A model generated the notes under the pieces. It did not search any database. It had not been told where the DNA came from and was given only the letters and a program-made list of their open reading frames with translations. A stretch of 64,000 bases of DNA from Rhizobium sp. BG4 (lineage in GTDB: Bacteria > Pseudomonadota > Alphaproteobacteria > Rhizobiales > Rhizobiaceae): positions 3,454,001 through 3,518,000 of the forward strand of contig NZ_CP044125.1 in the NCBI RefSeq assembly GCF_016864575.1, written 5' to 3'. Both the position numbers and the translations under genes were made by a program. Below are positions 17,746-26,791 of this stretch, in pieces; within the stretch, counting starts at the first letter, position 1, and each line of letters opens with the position of its first letter.

Positions 17746-18276
17746 CTATAGAAATGCGAAATTGCTATCTCGGGCAGACATCTGCGAAACAGGCAAAGGC
17801 CAGGAGATGTTGATCTTGGGATCGAGCGGATTGACCCCGCCCTCGGCATCGGGCGCATAGGGTTTGTCGTGAAGGTAGATCAATTCGCAGTCCTCGCTCA
17901 AAGTCTGAAAACCATGGGCGAAGCCTGCGGGGATCAACAGGGAGCGGGCATTGTCCTGCGAAAGGATTTCACCGTGCCATTTGAGATAGGTCGGAGATCC
18001 GGGGCGCAGATCCACGGCGACGTCGAAGATGGCGCCCTTGAGGCAGGACACGAATTTGGTCTCATCATGAGGAGCGCGCTGGAAATGCATGCCGCGGATG
18101 ACACCTTTTTCCCTCGTCATCGTGTGATTGATCTGTGCGATGCTGCCTGTGCCGAACCCGGATATTTCGTCCACGCAGAAAAAGCGGGAAAAGAAGCCGC
18201 GGTCATCGCCGAGATGCTGGCGTTCGATGATGAAAAGGTTAGGCAAATCTGAGGGGCGACTGGTGAAGCGCGGCAC
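17746..18276 (-). CDS. rfbC: NDP-4-keto-6-deoxysugar 3,5-epimerase (RfbC/RmlC family)
   Basis: A cupin-fold epimerase acting at C3/C5 of a nucleotide-bound 4-keto-6-deoxyhexose. The catalytic His is in GVIRGMHFQRAPHDETKFV, the RmlC signature; GAIFDVAVDLRPGSPTYLKW and LIPAGFAHGFQTLSEDCELIY complete the jelly-roll core. At 176 residues it is the usual size. It is the only cytoplasmic epimerase in a block that also has glucose-1-phosphate cytidylyltransferase and CDP-glucose dehydratase, while no rmlA/rmlB/rmlD is present, so the natural substrate is more likely CDP- than dTDP-linked (inference). It is transcribed against its neighbours and is divergent from the reductase gene at 18388. Confidence 0.85.
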   Translation of the reverse strand: MPRFTSRPSDLPNLFIIERQHLGDDRGFFSRFFCVDEISGFGTGSIAQINHTMTREKGVIRGMHFQRAPHDETKFVSCLKGAIFDVAVDLRPGSPTYLKWHGEILSQDNARSLLIPAGFAHGFQTLSEDCELIYLHDKPYAPDAEGGVNPLDPKINISWPLPVSQMSARDSNFAFL

Positions 18277-18387
18277 GGTTCTCTATAACCTTTCATCTAC
18301 CAATTGACGTATGCGGATGTCATCCGTCTCGGATCGAGTTTGGGGCCTTTTAAGGGTTACATCTTCATGCCAAATGAATGAGCAGCA

Positions 18388-19209
18388 ATGAGAAAAGTCC
18401 TTATCACAGGTGCCTCCGGATTCGTAGGTCTGCATGTTTTGCGCAATCTGATCATGAAGGGTGTGGACGTCAGTGTCGTTGCCCGTCCCAATTCGGTGGG
18501 AAAATTTATGGACTTGTACGCGATCCAGCTTGCGGAAAGCGCGACTCCATTCCTTGAGAGCGAGGAGTGGTGGACAAAGGTCCTTACCGGAATCGATACC
18601 GTTATTCATCTGGCTTGGTACGCGGAGCCCGGAAAGTACCTGATGGCAGATGAGAATCTGGATTGCCTAACTGGAACGATCACGATCGCTAGGGCGGCAG
18701 CGAATGCCGGTGTGAGGCGCTTTATCGGAATTGGAACTTGCTTTGAATACGACGTCAGTGTCGGTTGGCTTTCGGTAGACACGCCTTTGAAACCGCTCAC
18801 TCCTTACGCAGCGTCCAAGGCTTCAGCTTACCTAACGCTGTCTCAGTGGTTTCGAGCTAGAGAGATTGAGTTCTCTTGGTGTAGACTTTTCTACCTCTAC
18901 GGAGAAGGCGAGCATGACCGACGCTTTGTTCCATATCTCCGAAGATCTTTGGCTGCCGGTTTGCCGGCAGAGCTGACTGCTGGCATGCAGGTGCGAGACT
19001 TCTTAGACGTGGCGGATGCGGCCGAGGCGATCTGCAACGTCGCGTTTGGCTCTTCTGTCGGGCCCGTGAACGTCTGCTCGGGGATGCCGATCACTATCAG
19101 AGCGTTCGCTGAAAGAATAGCAGATGAGTACGGTCGCAGAGATCTGTTGAAGTTTGGTGTTAGAGAAGAGAATATATTTGACCCTCCAGTTGTTGTTGGC
19201 ATCAAATAG
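18388..19209 (+). CDS. NAD-dependent sugar epimerase/dehydratase or reductase (extended SDR)
   Basis: An extended short-chain dehydrogenase acting on nucleotide sugars. It has the Rossmann motif GASGFVG (residues 8-14), a central IGIGTCFEY, the catalytic pair Tyr140 and Lys144 in PYAASKASAY, and a substrate-binding QVRDFLDVADAAEAI segment. At 273 residues it is slightly short for the family. It would fit the final C4 reduction of a 4-keto sugar made by RfbG, RfbC and the C-methyltransferase (inference). Base composition from here to about 21.8 kb looks clearly more AT-rich than the flanking core genes, which suggests transfer. Confidence 0.8.
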   Translation: MRKVLITGASGFVGLHVLRNLIMKGVDVSVVARPNSVGKFMDLYAIQLAESATPFLESEEWWTKVLTGIDTVIHLAWYAEPGKYLMADENLDCLTGTITIARAAANAGVRRFIGIGTCFEYDVSVGWLSVDTPLKPLTPYAASKASAYLTLSQWFRAREIEFSWCRLFYLYGEGEHDRRFVPYLRRSLAAGLPAELTAGMQVRDFLDVADAAEAICNVAFGSSVGPVNVCSGMPITIRAFAERIADEYGRRDLLKFGVREENIFDPPVVVGIK

Positions 19210-19228
19210 GCAAGATAGGTCGCTTATT

Positions 19229-20059
19229 ATGTCTAAAGCATCCTCTAGGATCGCAGTTGTTTACCTAGATAGATGGGGAAACCCCCCTGGATTCAGGAAG
19301 GCGTTTTTACATAGCTTGCGGTTCTTTTCGGCTGGTGCGGAATTTGATCTGATCTGGCAAATGAAGGGATATCCAGATCACGCCATCTGTCACGAGCTTG
19401 TTGGCTTTGAGCAGCGATTTTCGGGTAGGGTCGTACAGATTCGGTATCCCGATAATTTATATCAGTTTACTCTCGCGTTGGATGTGGCTCAGAACATGAG
19501 CTACGAATTCCTTTTATTCTTCACCTCGTTCAGTCGTATTCTCGCTCCTGATTGGCTGAAGTCTTACGTTGCCGCGTTCGAGAGTCGTGAAGATTGTGGC
19601 ATAGTAGGCGCGACAGGTAGTTACGAACGAGCGTCTCCAGACCAGCCGTTTCCAAACTGCCACGTCCGCACCAACGCGTTCATGGTAAGATCAAAGTTGT
19701 TCTCGTCACTGGAGTTTGGTCGATTGACAACAAAGGGGGATGGAAACCTTGTGGAGGCTGGCCCCTATAGCATAACACGCCAAATCCGTGAGCGCGGTTT
19801 GAATGCTTTTATTCTTGACCGTTATGGGCATCTTTACGATTCCCCAACGTGGCCGCTTAGTGAGACATTTAGGTCCGGATCGCAACGGAATTTGCTTGTT
19901 GCTGACAATCGGACCTTCCAGTATTTTGTTGCGTCATCTAGAGAGCGCTTGCGTCTTGCTCGGCTAGCTTGGGGGAGGCTGCTATATATGATGAAGTCTC
20001 CTGGATTAAGAGGCGGCTCTATCGTATCTGGTGGCGAAGCAACTGGTTTGGCCGCTTAG
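19229..20059 (+). CDS. Putative glycosyltransferase
   Basis: A 276-residue protein that I can place only loosely. The N-terminal SRIAVVYLDRWGNPPGFRKAFLHSL and the following YEFLLFFTSFSRILAPDWLKSYVAAF resemble the nucleotide-binding start and the metal-binding/acceptor region of GT-A glycosyltransferases, but the DXD motif is not evident (FFTSFSR occupies its place). ATG 19229 was chosen; an in-frame start at 19154 would overlap the upstream gene. It lies between an SDR and an acetyltransferase in the AT-rich part of the polysaccharide block, which supports a sugar-transfer role. Codon use is unlike that of the flanking core genes. Confidence 0.5.
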   Translation: MSKASSRIAVVYLDRWGNPPGFRKAFLHSLRFFSAGAEFDLIWQMKGYPDHAICHELVGFEQRFSGRVVQIRYPDNLYQFTLALDVAQNMSYEFLLFFTSFSRILAPDWLKSYVAAFESREDCGIVGATGSYERASPDQPFPNCHVRTNAFMVRSKLFSSLEFGRLTTKGDGNLVEAGPYSITRQIRERGLNAFILDRYGHLYDSPTWPLSETFRSGSQRNLLVADNRTFQYFVASSRERLRLARLAWGRLLYMMKSPGLRGGSIVSGGEATGLAA

Positions 20060-20130
20060 CTGGCTCATTATTATGAGGCAAGCTTATCTTTTTAAATTGT
20101 CGCGGACGGCTGCACTAGGCGTATTTGTGA

Positions 20131-20832
20131 ATGGTCAATACAATCGGTAACTTCAATGATTTTTGGACTCCCGAAGATAGTGAGCTTCGATATTCTGAAG
20201 ATGACGTTGTTTTAAGATCTTCTTGGGACAGCTGGTTGTCCAAAGGCAATCATAAAACTTGGTGGCTAAATAAATTTCGCCGCCGCTCTAAGAAAAAATA
20301 CGGCAGCCGCGACGACGCTTATCGCGCCTATGTCGAGAATAAGTTTAATATAAAGGTCGGTAAGTACTCTTACGGATATGAGCAGTTTTGCTACAAAGGG
20401 TCAACATTACATCAAATTGGCTCGTTTTGCTCTATTGCTGTGAATGTGGGGATTTCTGCAGGTGAACATCCCTTAGATAAAGTGTCAACAAGCCCAGCAT
20501 TCTACCTTGCAGATTTTAGGCTTGTCTCTGAAAATGTCGTCGATCTGAAAAGGTTCCAGAAGAAAATCACAATAGAGCATGATGTGTGGATCGGTCGCGA
20601 CGTGACAATCCTGAGTGGTGTAAGAATCGGTATCGGCGCTGTTGTAGGTGCTGGAGCCGTGGTCACTCGGGACGTTCCGCCATATGCCATAGTCAGCGGT
20701 GTGCCAGCGAGAATTATGAGGTTTCGCTTCGATCAGGCGACGCGGGAACGTCTTTTGGAATCACAATGGTGGCTATGGAATGATGACCAACTGCGCGAGC
20801 GAATCACATTCTTCCAAGAAGTGCTCTCTTAA
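20131..20832 (+). CDS. CatB-type O-acetyltransferase (left-handed beta helix)
   Basis: A 233-residue acyltransferase of the xenobiotic/CatB type, which probably O-acetylates a sugar residue. The C-terminal half is a left-handed beta helix made of hexapeptide repeats ([61 protein letters not shown] in sections), with the active-site His in AGEHPLD. The tail ([21 protein letters not shown]) is typical of this family. The N-terminal 80 residues are unusual and charged ([11 protein letters not shown]). Its stop codon overlaps the stop codon of the convergent glycosyltransferase gene. GC content is low. Confidence 0.85.
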   Translation: MVNTIGNFNDFWTPEDSELRYSEDDVVLRSSWDSWLSKGNHKTWWLNKFRRRSKKKYGSRDDAYRAYVENKFNIKVGKYSYGYEQFCYKGSTLHQIGSFCSIAVNVGISAGEHPLDKVSTSPAFYLADFRLVSENVVDLKRFQKKITIEHDVWIGRDVTILSGVRIGIGAVVGAGAVVTRDVPPYAIVSGVPARIMRFRFDQATRERLLESQWWLWNDDQLRERITFFQEVLS

Positions 20833-21722
20833 TGTTGATTTCTTATAATTAGCGATTTAATTTTAGATTTCAGGATTCTTCGCCGCATTGCCCACTTTCT
20901 GGCGACGCGCTGCTCGATGTGTTGTTCAAGTATAGCTTCGACTTGATGGCGATCGTCTGCCGACCAGCTTCTGGCGTTCAACATCTCTACGGCAAGCGCT
21001 TTGTATTTTGTCCGTGTCTGCATGAGTTTCTCAGGGTCGAGCCTGTAGATCTGATTAGGTCGCTTTATTCTTTGTATAAACTCGGTATCAAAAGCTAAAG
21101 CGACCTTTCCATCTAAAAGTGACGGAAGCAATGCAAGGTGGTCAGAAGCCCATAGTGTCTCGTACCTTTGTACGACGAGATCCCAATCCCGCACTACTGT
21201 TTCCCTGCGCCATAGTCCGTAGAACCAGCTGGGATGACAATTGAGCGTTAGCTCTTTCACTCGAGCAAGATGGGGGCCGTCCGGTAGCTGAGGCAGATCA
21301 AATAAGCGTTCGGTGCGTACTGGCTCTTCGATGATGCGGCGAATCTTGGCCACGGCGAGATCCGCGTTGGGCTCACTGTCTAGATGACTAACCAGACTTT
21401 CGATATGGTTTGGAGCAGCTAAGTCGTCGTCGGCCCGCCACATGAAATAGGGGCCTTGTAGCAAGTCTCTCACCCGTGAGAAATTCTGAAGCCACGGAAT
21501 CGTTTGCTCTAGACGAAAATGATGAAAACGTTTGTCCCGGCGTGCGAATTCGGCACAGATCTCACTGGTCCCATCTGTGGACCCGTTATCCGATATTGCG
21601 ACTTCGAAATCTTCGAAAGTTTGTTCTTGCAGGCATCGCAGACTCTCCGCGATGAACTCAGCACCGTTCAGTGTTGGTAATCCGATGCTCACTCGTGCCA
21701 CGGCACGCACCTCATGTTGCAA
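20829..21722 (-). CDS. Family 2 glycosyltransferase
   Basis: A GT2 glycosyltransferase of 297 residues. The nucleotide-sugar binding start is [30 protein letters not shown] is the classic GT2 turn, and the metal-binding motif is WRADDDL near residue 97. The C-terminal part is basic ([13 protein letters not shown]) and could touch the membrane. Its stop codon overlaps that of the acetyltransferase gene on the other strand by three to four bases. It probably adds one residue of an O-antigen or other surface polysaccharide. AT-rich like its neighbours. Confidence 0.85.
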   Translation of the reverse strand: MQHEVRAVARVSIGLPTLNGAEFIAESLRCLQEQTFEDFEVAISDNGSTDGTSEICAEFARRDKRFHHFRLEQTIPWLQNFSRVRDLLQGPYFMWRADDDLAAPNHIESLVSHLDSEPNADLAVAKIRRIIEEPVRTERLFDLPQLPDGPHLARVKELTLNCHPSWFYGLWRRETVVRDWDLVVQRYETLWASDHLALLPSLLDGKVALAFDTEFIQRIKRPNQIYRLDPEKLMQTRTKYKALAVEMLNARSWSADDRHQVEAILEQHIEQRVARKWAMRRRILKSKIKSLIIRNQH

Positions 21723-21834
21723 TCTTTGTCGAAATATACAAAAGAGACGATTATATCCCTTCGTCGTGACTTGATAAGGGCGGTCGAATTTTTGTCAATG
21801 CAATTCGGTGTCATTCGGTAGCAGGGCCACTTCC

Positions 21835-22599
21835 ATGAAAATCGTTATTCTCGCCGGCGGCTTCGGCACCCGCATTTCCGAAGAGAGCCATTTGCGGCCG
21901 AAGCCGATGATTGAGATCGGTGGGCGGCCGATCCTTTGGCATATCATGAAGACCTATAGCCATTATGGCTTCAACGACTTCGTGATCTGCCTTGGCTATC
22001 GCGGCTATATGATCAAGGAATATTTCGCCAATTATATCCTGCATTCGGCGGATGTGACCTTTGACATGGAGCGCGGTGAGACGACCTATCATTCGACCAA
22101 GGCCGAGCCCTGGCGCGTTACGCTGGTCGAAACCGGCGAGGGGTCGATGACCGGGGGGCGTGTGAAGCGCGTCGCCAATTATCTCGGTGATACGTTCTGC
22201 CTGACCTATGGTGATGGTGTTGCCAATATCGATATTCAGGCGCTGACCGATTTTCATCATCGCCACGGCAAGGAAGCGACTGTTACCAGCGTCGTGCCGC
22301 CCGGCCGCTATGGCGCGTTGCTGACGGATGCGGGGCAGGTTCGCAGTTTCATGGAAAAGCCTGCAGGCGACAATGCGCGCATCAACGGCGGCTTCTTTGT
22401 ACTCAACCGCTCGGTTCTCGATCGCATCGCCGGCGACGATACGTCTTTCGAAGGCGCGCCGCTCGAAGGTCTTGCGCGTGATGGCCAGCTGATGGCCTTC
22501 AACCATGACGGTTTCTGGCGGCCGATGGATACGCTGCGTGACAAGAATCAGCTTGAGGAGCTCTGGCAGAGCGGCCATGCGCCATGGAAGGTCTGGTGA
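21835..22599 (+). CDS. rfbF: Glucose-1-phosphate cytidylyltransferase
   Basis: Makes CDP-glucose from glucose 1-phosphate and CTP, the entry step to CDP-deoxysugars. The nucleotide-binding motif is AGGFGTRISEES (residues 7-18), followed by RPKPMIEIGGRPILWHIMKTYSHYGFNDF, and later GDGVANIDI and GGFFVLNRSV, all diagnostic of RfbF. The 254-residue length is right. ATG 21835 was chosen, with AGGG upstream; nine codons of further open frame precede it. Its stop overlaps the start of rfbG (TGATG), so the two are translationally coupled. Base composition returns to the GC-rich level of the core genome here. Confidence 0.95.
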   Translation: MKIVILAGGFGTRISEESHLRPKPMIEIGGRPILWHIMKTYSHYGFNDFVICLGYRGYMIKEYFANYILHSADVTFDMERGETTYHSTKAEPWRVTLVETGEGSMTGGRVKRVANYLGDTFCLTYGDGVANIDIQALTDFHHRHGKEATVTSVVPPGRYGALLTDAGQVRSFMEKPAGDNARINGGFFVLNRSVLDRIAGDDTSFEGAPLEGLARDGQLMAFNHDGFWRPMDTLRDKNQLEELWQSGHAPWKVW

Positions 22600-23669
22600 T
22601 GGGCCGTCTGCCGGATAGCCGTTTCTGGCGCGGCAAGCGGGTGCTCGTCACCGGGCATACCGGCTTCAAGGGCACGTGGGCGCGGGTGTGGCTTTCGCGG
22701 CTTGGCGCAGACGTCTTCGGGTATGCGCTGGCGCCGTCGACTGCGCCTTCTCTGCATGCGCTCGTTGGCAGCGCCGGATTGAGTGGCGAGACGATTGCCG
22801 ATCTGCGCGACACCGACAGCCTCACGGCTGCAGTCGCGCGCAGCAGACCCGATATCATTTTGCACATGGCCGCCCAGCCGCTGGTACGCCGCAGCTATGC
22901 GGAACCTGTCGAGACGTTTGACGTCAATGTCATGGGCACGGCGCGGCTTCTCGAGGCGGCCCGCACAGTCGACGAGGTCAAGGCAATACTCGTGGTGACC
23001 ACCGACAAGGTCTACAGCAACGACGAAAGCGGCCGGCATTTTGTCGAAAGCGATCGCCTGGGCGGACATGATCCGTATTCCGGTTCGAAGGCCGCGGCTG
23101 AGATTGTCACCGCCACCTATCGCGATTCATTTTACCGGTCGCGAGGCGTCAGGCTTGCCACGGCACGTGGCGGCAACGTTCTGGGCGGCGGGGATTATTC
23201 CGAAGACCGGCTGGTGCCGGATATCGTGCGCGCCGCTTTGGCCGGCGAGGTCCTCGATATCCGCAGTCCGCTTGCCACGCGTCCGTGGCAGCATGTTCTC
23301 GATTGCCTGAATGGCTATTTCCTGTTCTGCGAGGACTTGTTTGCTGGCAAACAGGTGCCCGATGCGCTCAATTTCGGGCCATCGCCTGAGGAGGCGCAGA
23401 TTGCTGTCGGACGCCTTGCCTCCGATGTTCAGGCGGCGATGGGTGTCGCGGGAACCTGGAACGATAGCTCTGCCAGCGACAAGCCCCGGGAGATGCAGAC
23501 GCTCGGGCTGGACCCGACGAAAGCACGGGAATATCTTTCGTGGCAGGCAAAGCTCAGCCAGCCCGAGGCAATCGAATGGACCGCGCGCTGGTACGACCGC
23601 TGGCGTGGCGGCTGCGCGCCGCTGTCGCTTGTCACAGATCAGATCGATACTTTTATGAAAGGCGCGTAA
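22599..23669 (+). CDS. rfbG: CDP-glucose 4,6-dehydratase
   Basis: Converts CDP-glucose to CDP-4-keto-6-deoxyglucose, using tightly bound NAD. Extended SDR fold: the Rossmann motif is VTGHTGFKGTWARVWL, then HMAAQPLVRRSYAEP, the serine/threonine active-site region VVTTDKVYSND, and the catalytic Tyr-Lys in DPYSGSKAAAE. RPWQHVLDCLNGY is a family marker. The start ATG 22599 overlaps the rfbF stop and has GGAAGG seven bases upstream; a start at 22584 is possible. The next gene, a sugar C-methyltransferase, begins five bases after the stop. Confidence 0.95.
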   Translation: MGRLPDSRFWRGKRVLVTGHTGFKGTWARVWLSRLGADVFGYALAPSTAPSLHALVGSAGLSGETIADLRDTDSLTAAVARSRPDIILHMAAQPLVRRSYAEPVETFDVNVMGTARLLEAARTVDEVKAILVVTTDKVYSNDESGRHFVESDRLGGHDPYSGSKAAAEIVTATYRDSFYRSRGVRLATARGGNVLGGGDYSEDRLVPDIVRAALAGEVLDIRSPLATRPWQHVLDCLNGYFLFCEDLFAGKQVPDALNFGPSPEEAQIAVGRLASDVQAAMGVAGTWNDSSASDKPREMQTLGLDPTKAREYLSWQAKLSQPEAIEWTARWYDRWRGGCAPLSLVTDQIDTFMKGA

Positions 23670-23673
23670 CAGC

Positions 23674-24903
23674 ATGGTTCATGCCTGCCGCTTCTGCTCA
23701 ACGCCGTTGACCAATGTTGTTGCCGATCTTGGCGCCACGCCATGGTCGAATTCCTTCCTGCCCAATGAGGCGGCGATCGAGACCGAGCGCTCGTTTCCGC
23801 TGAAGGTCATGGTCTGCTCCGAGTGCTTTCTTGTGCAGACCACCGAGACTGTGCCGCCGGGCGAGATCTTCAATGCTGAGTATGCCTATTTCTCGTCGTT
23901 TTCGACCAGCTGGCTGGATCATGCAAAGCGTTACACGCAGTTGATGACGGAGCGCTTCGGCCTTGGCGATCAGTCGACCGTGATCGAGGTTGCATCCAAT
24001 GACGGCTATTTGCTGCAGTATTTTGCGGCAGCGGGTGTCAAGGTGCTGGGCGTCGAGCCGGCTGCCAATGCGGCCGAAGTCGCCGAGGGGCGAGGCGTCC
24101 CGACGAAGGTGGCGTTCTTCGGAAGCGATACGGCGAAGGCGATCGTCGAGAGTGGCATTCGTGCAGACCTGACGGCGGCCAACAACGTGCTGGCCCATGT
24201 GCCGGATATCGCCGATTTCGTCCGCGGTTTTCAGATCGTTCTCAAGCCGGAGGGCGTTGCAACCTTCGAATTCCCCCATCTTCTGCGGATGATCGAGGGC
24301 CTGCAGTTCGATACGATCTATCACGAGCACTATTCCTACATCTCCCTGCTCGCTGCCGAGAGGATTTTTGAGGCCTGCGGCCTGAAGGTCTTCGATGTCG
24401 AGGAGCTTTCGACGCATGGCGGTTCGCTGCGAGTCTATGCTCAGCGCAATGATGGAGTGCGCGCGCCGACCGAGCGCCTTCTTGCCATGCGTGAGGAGGA
24501 GGAGCGGTTTGGCCTGAAGGACATGCGGACTTACCGCGAGTTCGGCACCAAGATCGCGGCGGTATGCGACGCATTTCGCGATTTTCTGCGTCAGGCGCGA
24601 GACGAGGACAAGGTCGTTGCGGCCTATGGCGCCGCTGCGAAGGGCAACACCTTCCTGAATGTCTGTGGTGTCACGCGTGATGATATCAGCTTTGTCGTCG
24701 ATCGAAGCACCGTGAAGCAGGGCAAGCTTTTGCCCGGCAGCCACATTCCTGTCTATGCGCCGAGCGAGCTGGAGCGCGCAAAGCCCGACTACGTGGTGAT
24801 CCTGCCGTGGAATCTGACGGCGGAGATCGTCGAATCCTGCAAGTATATTGCGGATTGGGGCGGGCGTTTCGTCACCGCTATTCCGACGTTGCGGATACTC
24901 TAA
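23674..24903 (+). CDS. Sugar C-methyltransferase (SAM-dependent, TylCIII/TcaB9 type)
   Basis: A 409-residue SAM-dependent methyltransferase that adds a methyl group to carbon 3 of a 4-keto sugar. The N-terminal zinc-binding module has CRFCSTPL and CSECFLVQ, giving two CxxC pairs. The Rossmann SAM-binding motif is VIEVASNDGYLLQYF, then VEPAANAAE. The segment YHEHYSYIS and the later THGGSLRVY are hallmarks of the C-methyltransferase group (Methyltransf_13 with Methyltransf_14), whose C-terminal domain binds the sugar nucleotide. It sits five bases after rfbG and is the last gene of the rfbFG operon. That placement suggests a CDP-linked 3-C-methyl-6-deoxyhexose as product (inference). Confidence 0.88.
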   Translation: MVHACRFCSTPLTNVVADLGATPWSNSFLPNEAAIETERSFPLKVMVCSECFLVQTTETVPPGEIFNAEYAYFSSFSTSWLDHAKRYTQLMTERFGLGDQSTVIEVASNDGYLLQYFAAAGVKVLGVEPAANAAEVAEGRGVPTKVAFFGSDTAKAIVESGIRADLTAANNVLAHVPDIADFVRGFQIVLKPEGVATFEFPHLLRMIEGLQFDTIYHEHYSYISLLAAERIFEACGLKVFDVEELSTHGGSLRVYAQRNDGVRAPTERLLAMREEEERFGLKDMRTYREFGTKIAAVCDAFRDFLRQARDEDKVVAAYGAAAKGNTFLNVCGVTRDDISFVVDRSTVKQGKLLPGSHIPVYAPSELERAKPDYVVILPWNLTAEIVESCKYIADWGGRFVTAIPTLRIL

Positions 24904-24910
24904 TGAGCCA

Positions 24911-24932
24911 GGCGAGGCCTTCGCGTCTCGCC
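24911..24932 (+). terminator. Terminator-like hairpin at the end of the rfbFG operon
   Basis: GGCGAG (24911-24916) pairs with CTCGCC (24927-24932) around a CTTC loop, eight bases after the methyltransferase stop. No T run follows, so termination here is uncertain. Confidence 0.35.
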
Positions 24933-25095
24933 GATCGCTGTTTGACCTCTTCGCAATTTCAGCAAAGCGCCGGACCGGGAGACGATTGAAAACGTCTTTA
25001 TCCGGCAATGTCTGAAAATGTACCAAGTTTCATCAGTAAGATATTAATAGCCCTCGGTTATTTTCTCCCGCGCAGGTAATGCTCCCGGGACCGCA

Positions 25096-26061
25096 ATGGA
25101 CGATACTGACCTTCTTCCCCCAGATGTACTGTCGTCGATGCTGATGCGCATGTTCGAGTTCGCGCCGATCGCCATGGCGATCACCACCAGCGACACGAAG
25201 ACGTCGAGCTATGCGAAGGTCAACGACGCCTATCTGAAGCTGACGGGTCTGAAATGGGAAGATATCAGCGGCAAGAAACTGACGTCCGAGGGGGCGGCGA
25301 TCGACAATCCGGCGCGGGATCGCCGCCACAGGATGCTGGCTGAGGACGGTGCTTATGTGCTTGAAGAGGTCGATATCCGCCATGCCGACGGGACGATCAT
25401 TCCGACGCTGATTTCGGCGCAGCGCACGATCGTCGGCGGTGTTTCCTTCGACGTCGAAGTGATCATGGACGTTTCGGCGCGCGTGCGCCATCAGCGTGAG
25501 ATCGAGCTCGCGCTGCGTGCTTCGGCACGCACGGACGCGCTCTCCGGCCTGCCGAACCGGGCCTGTTTCGACGAGACCCTGGCCGAGCATATCGAAGCGG
25601 CGCGGGCGGCGGAAAAGTCGATGGCGCTGGCATTCATCGATCTCAACGGCTTCAAGGCGGTCAACGACCGGCTGGGACATGGCGCTGGTGACGAGGTGAT
25701 CCGCACGCTTGCCAGCCGTTTTCGCGAGAGTTTTCGCGCCAACGACTTCATCGCCCGGATCGGCGGCGATGAATTCGTGGTGCTGATCGAGGTTGACCCG
25801 GTGCTGATCCACGATGTCAGGAATACGGTGACCGACGCTGCCGACCGCATCTTCAAGCCGATCGCCATCGATGGGGCGATCACGGAGGTGGGTGCCGCTG
25901 TCGGCGTGGCGCTGCTTGAGCCGTCGGATACGGCGGCGTCCTTCGTCAAGCGCGCCGACAATTACATGTATCTCGCCAAGCAGACCGGCGAGCGCGTTGC
26001 CGTCATCTGGCTCGGCAATCCGGATGCGCAGCAGACGTCTGCCGGGCGCGCCGTCGGCTAG
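25096..26061 (+). CDS. PAS-GGDEF diguanylate cyclase
   Basis: A 321-residue diguanylate cyclase that makes the second messenger cyclic di-GMP. Residues of about 10-130 form a PAS sensor domain (FEFAPIAMAITTSD, YAKVNDAYLKLTGLKWEDISG). A short helix links it to the GGDEF domain (DALSGLPNRACFDETLAEHI, FIDLNGFKAVNDRLGHGAGD). The catalytic motif is intact (GGDEF, residues 223-227), and the product-inhibition site RxxD is present five residues before it (RAND, 214-217). There is no signal peptide or membrane segment, so it acts in the cytoplasm. It lies between the polysaccharide block and folA; a role in polysaccharide control is possible but unproven. Confidence 0.93.
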   Translation: MDDTDLLPPDVLSSMLMRMFEFAPIAMAITTSDTKTSSYAKVNDAYLKLTGLKWEDISGKKLTSEGAAIDNPARDRRHRMLAEDGAYVLEEVDIRHADGTIIPTLISAQRTIVGGVSFDVEVIMDVSARVRHQREIELALRASARTDALSGLPNRACFDETLAEHIEAARAAEKSMALAFIDLNGFKAVNDRLGHGAGDEVIRTLASRFRESFRANDFIARIGGDEFVVLIEVDPVLIHDVRNTVTDAADRIFKPIAIDGAITEVGAAVGVALLEPSDTAASFVKRADNYMYLAKQTGERVAVIWLGNPDAQQTSAGRAVG

Positions 26062-26121
26062 CTTTCCCCCTCATTAGCGGGTAGGTGTCCGCTCTGGCAT
26101 CGAATGCGGAGGCGGGGTCTC

Positions 26122-26640
26122 ATGTCCGGTATCATCAAGACGATCGTTGTGGCTGTATCTGAGAACGGCATCATCGGCCGGGACGGCGATATGCCCTGGC
26201 GCCTCTCGACCGATCTCAAGCGCTTCAAGGCAATAACCGCGGGCAAGCCGTTGGTGATGGGCCGCAAGACCTACGAATCGATCGGCGGCAAGCCGTTGCC
26301 GGGGCGCTCGCATGTGGTGATCTCGCGCCACGCCGCTATCGATCATCCCGATGTGACGATGGCGCATTCGCTGGCCGAGGCGATCGGCAAGGCCGAGGCG
26401 ATTGCGGCTGAGCAGGGGATCGGCGAGATCATCATCGCCGGTGGCGGTCAGATCTATGCGCAGGCGATCGATTTGGTCGACCGCATGTGCGTCACCCATG
26501 TCGAGACGCATGTGGAGGGCGATACGGCTTTTCCGGCGATCGACGCCGCGCGCTGGAAGCCGGTCGAGACGCTCTACGTGCCCGCCGGCGAGAAGGACAA
26601 TTATCCGACACGCTACGTCGTCTACGAGCGCCGCAGCTGA
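26122..26640 (+). CDS. folA: Dihydrofolate reductase
   Basis: Reduces dihydrofolate to tetrahydrofolate with NADPH, restoring the cofactor used up by ThyA. At 172 residues it is the usual size. Motifs are VVAVSENGIIGRDGDMPWRLSTDLKRFK (substrate site with the Met20-type loop and the conserved Asp), VMGRKTYESIGGKPLPGRSHVVIS (NADPH phosphate-binding), and IIAGGGQIYAQAI. The start ATG at 26122 has GGAGG nine bases upstream; six more codons of open frame precede it. Other rhizobial genomes, as I recall, keep it close to thyA, whereas here a large block separates them. Confidence 0.95.
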   Translation: MSGIIKTIVVAVSENGIIGRDGDMPWRLSTDLKRFKAITAGKPLVMGRKTYESIGGKPLPGRSHVVISRHAAIDHPDVTMAHSLAEAIGKAEAIAAEQGIGEIIIAGGGQIYAQAIDLVDRMCVTHVETHVEGDTAFPAIDAARWKPVETLYVPAGEKDNYPTRYVVYERRS

Positions 26641-26791
26641 AGATAACGAATTATTTTCCAAGAAAGAACACCAAGTCCTTCATGTCGCGTTGAAAGCAGG
26701 GTCGGCGATACCTATAACGGTCACAATCGCTTACCGTCTGCCGCCCCCGCGGGCATATGCGATCGGGAGTTCAACGAACAAAGAGGTTTTG

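Noticed and set aside
17746..18276. A dTDP-rhamnose pathway
   Set aside because: Only an RmlC-like epimerase is present; rmlA, rmlB and rmlD are absent, while rfbF and rfbG point to CDP sugars.
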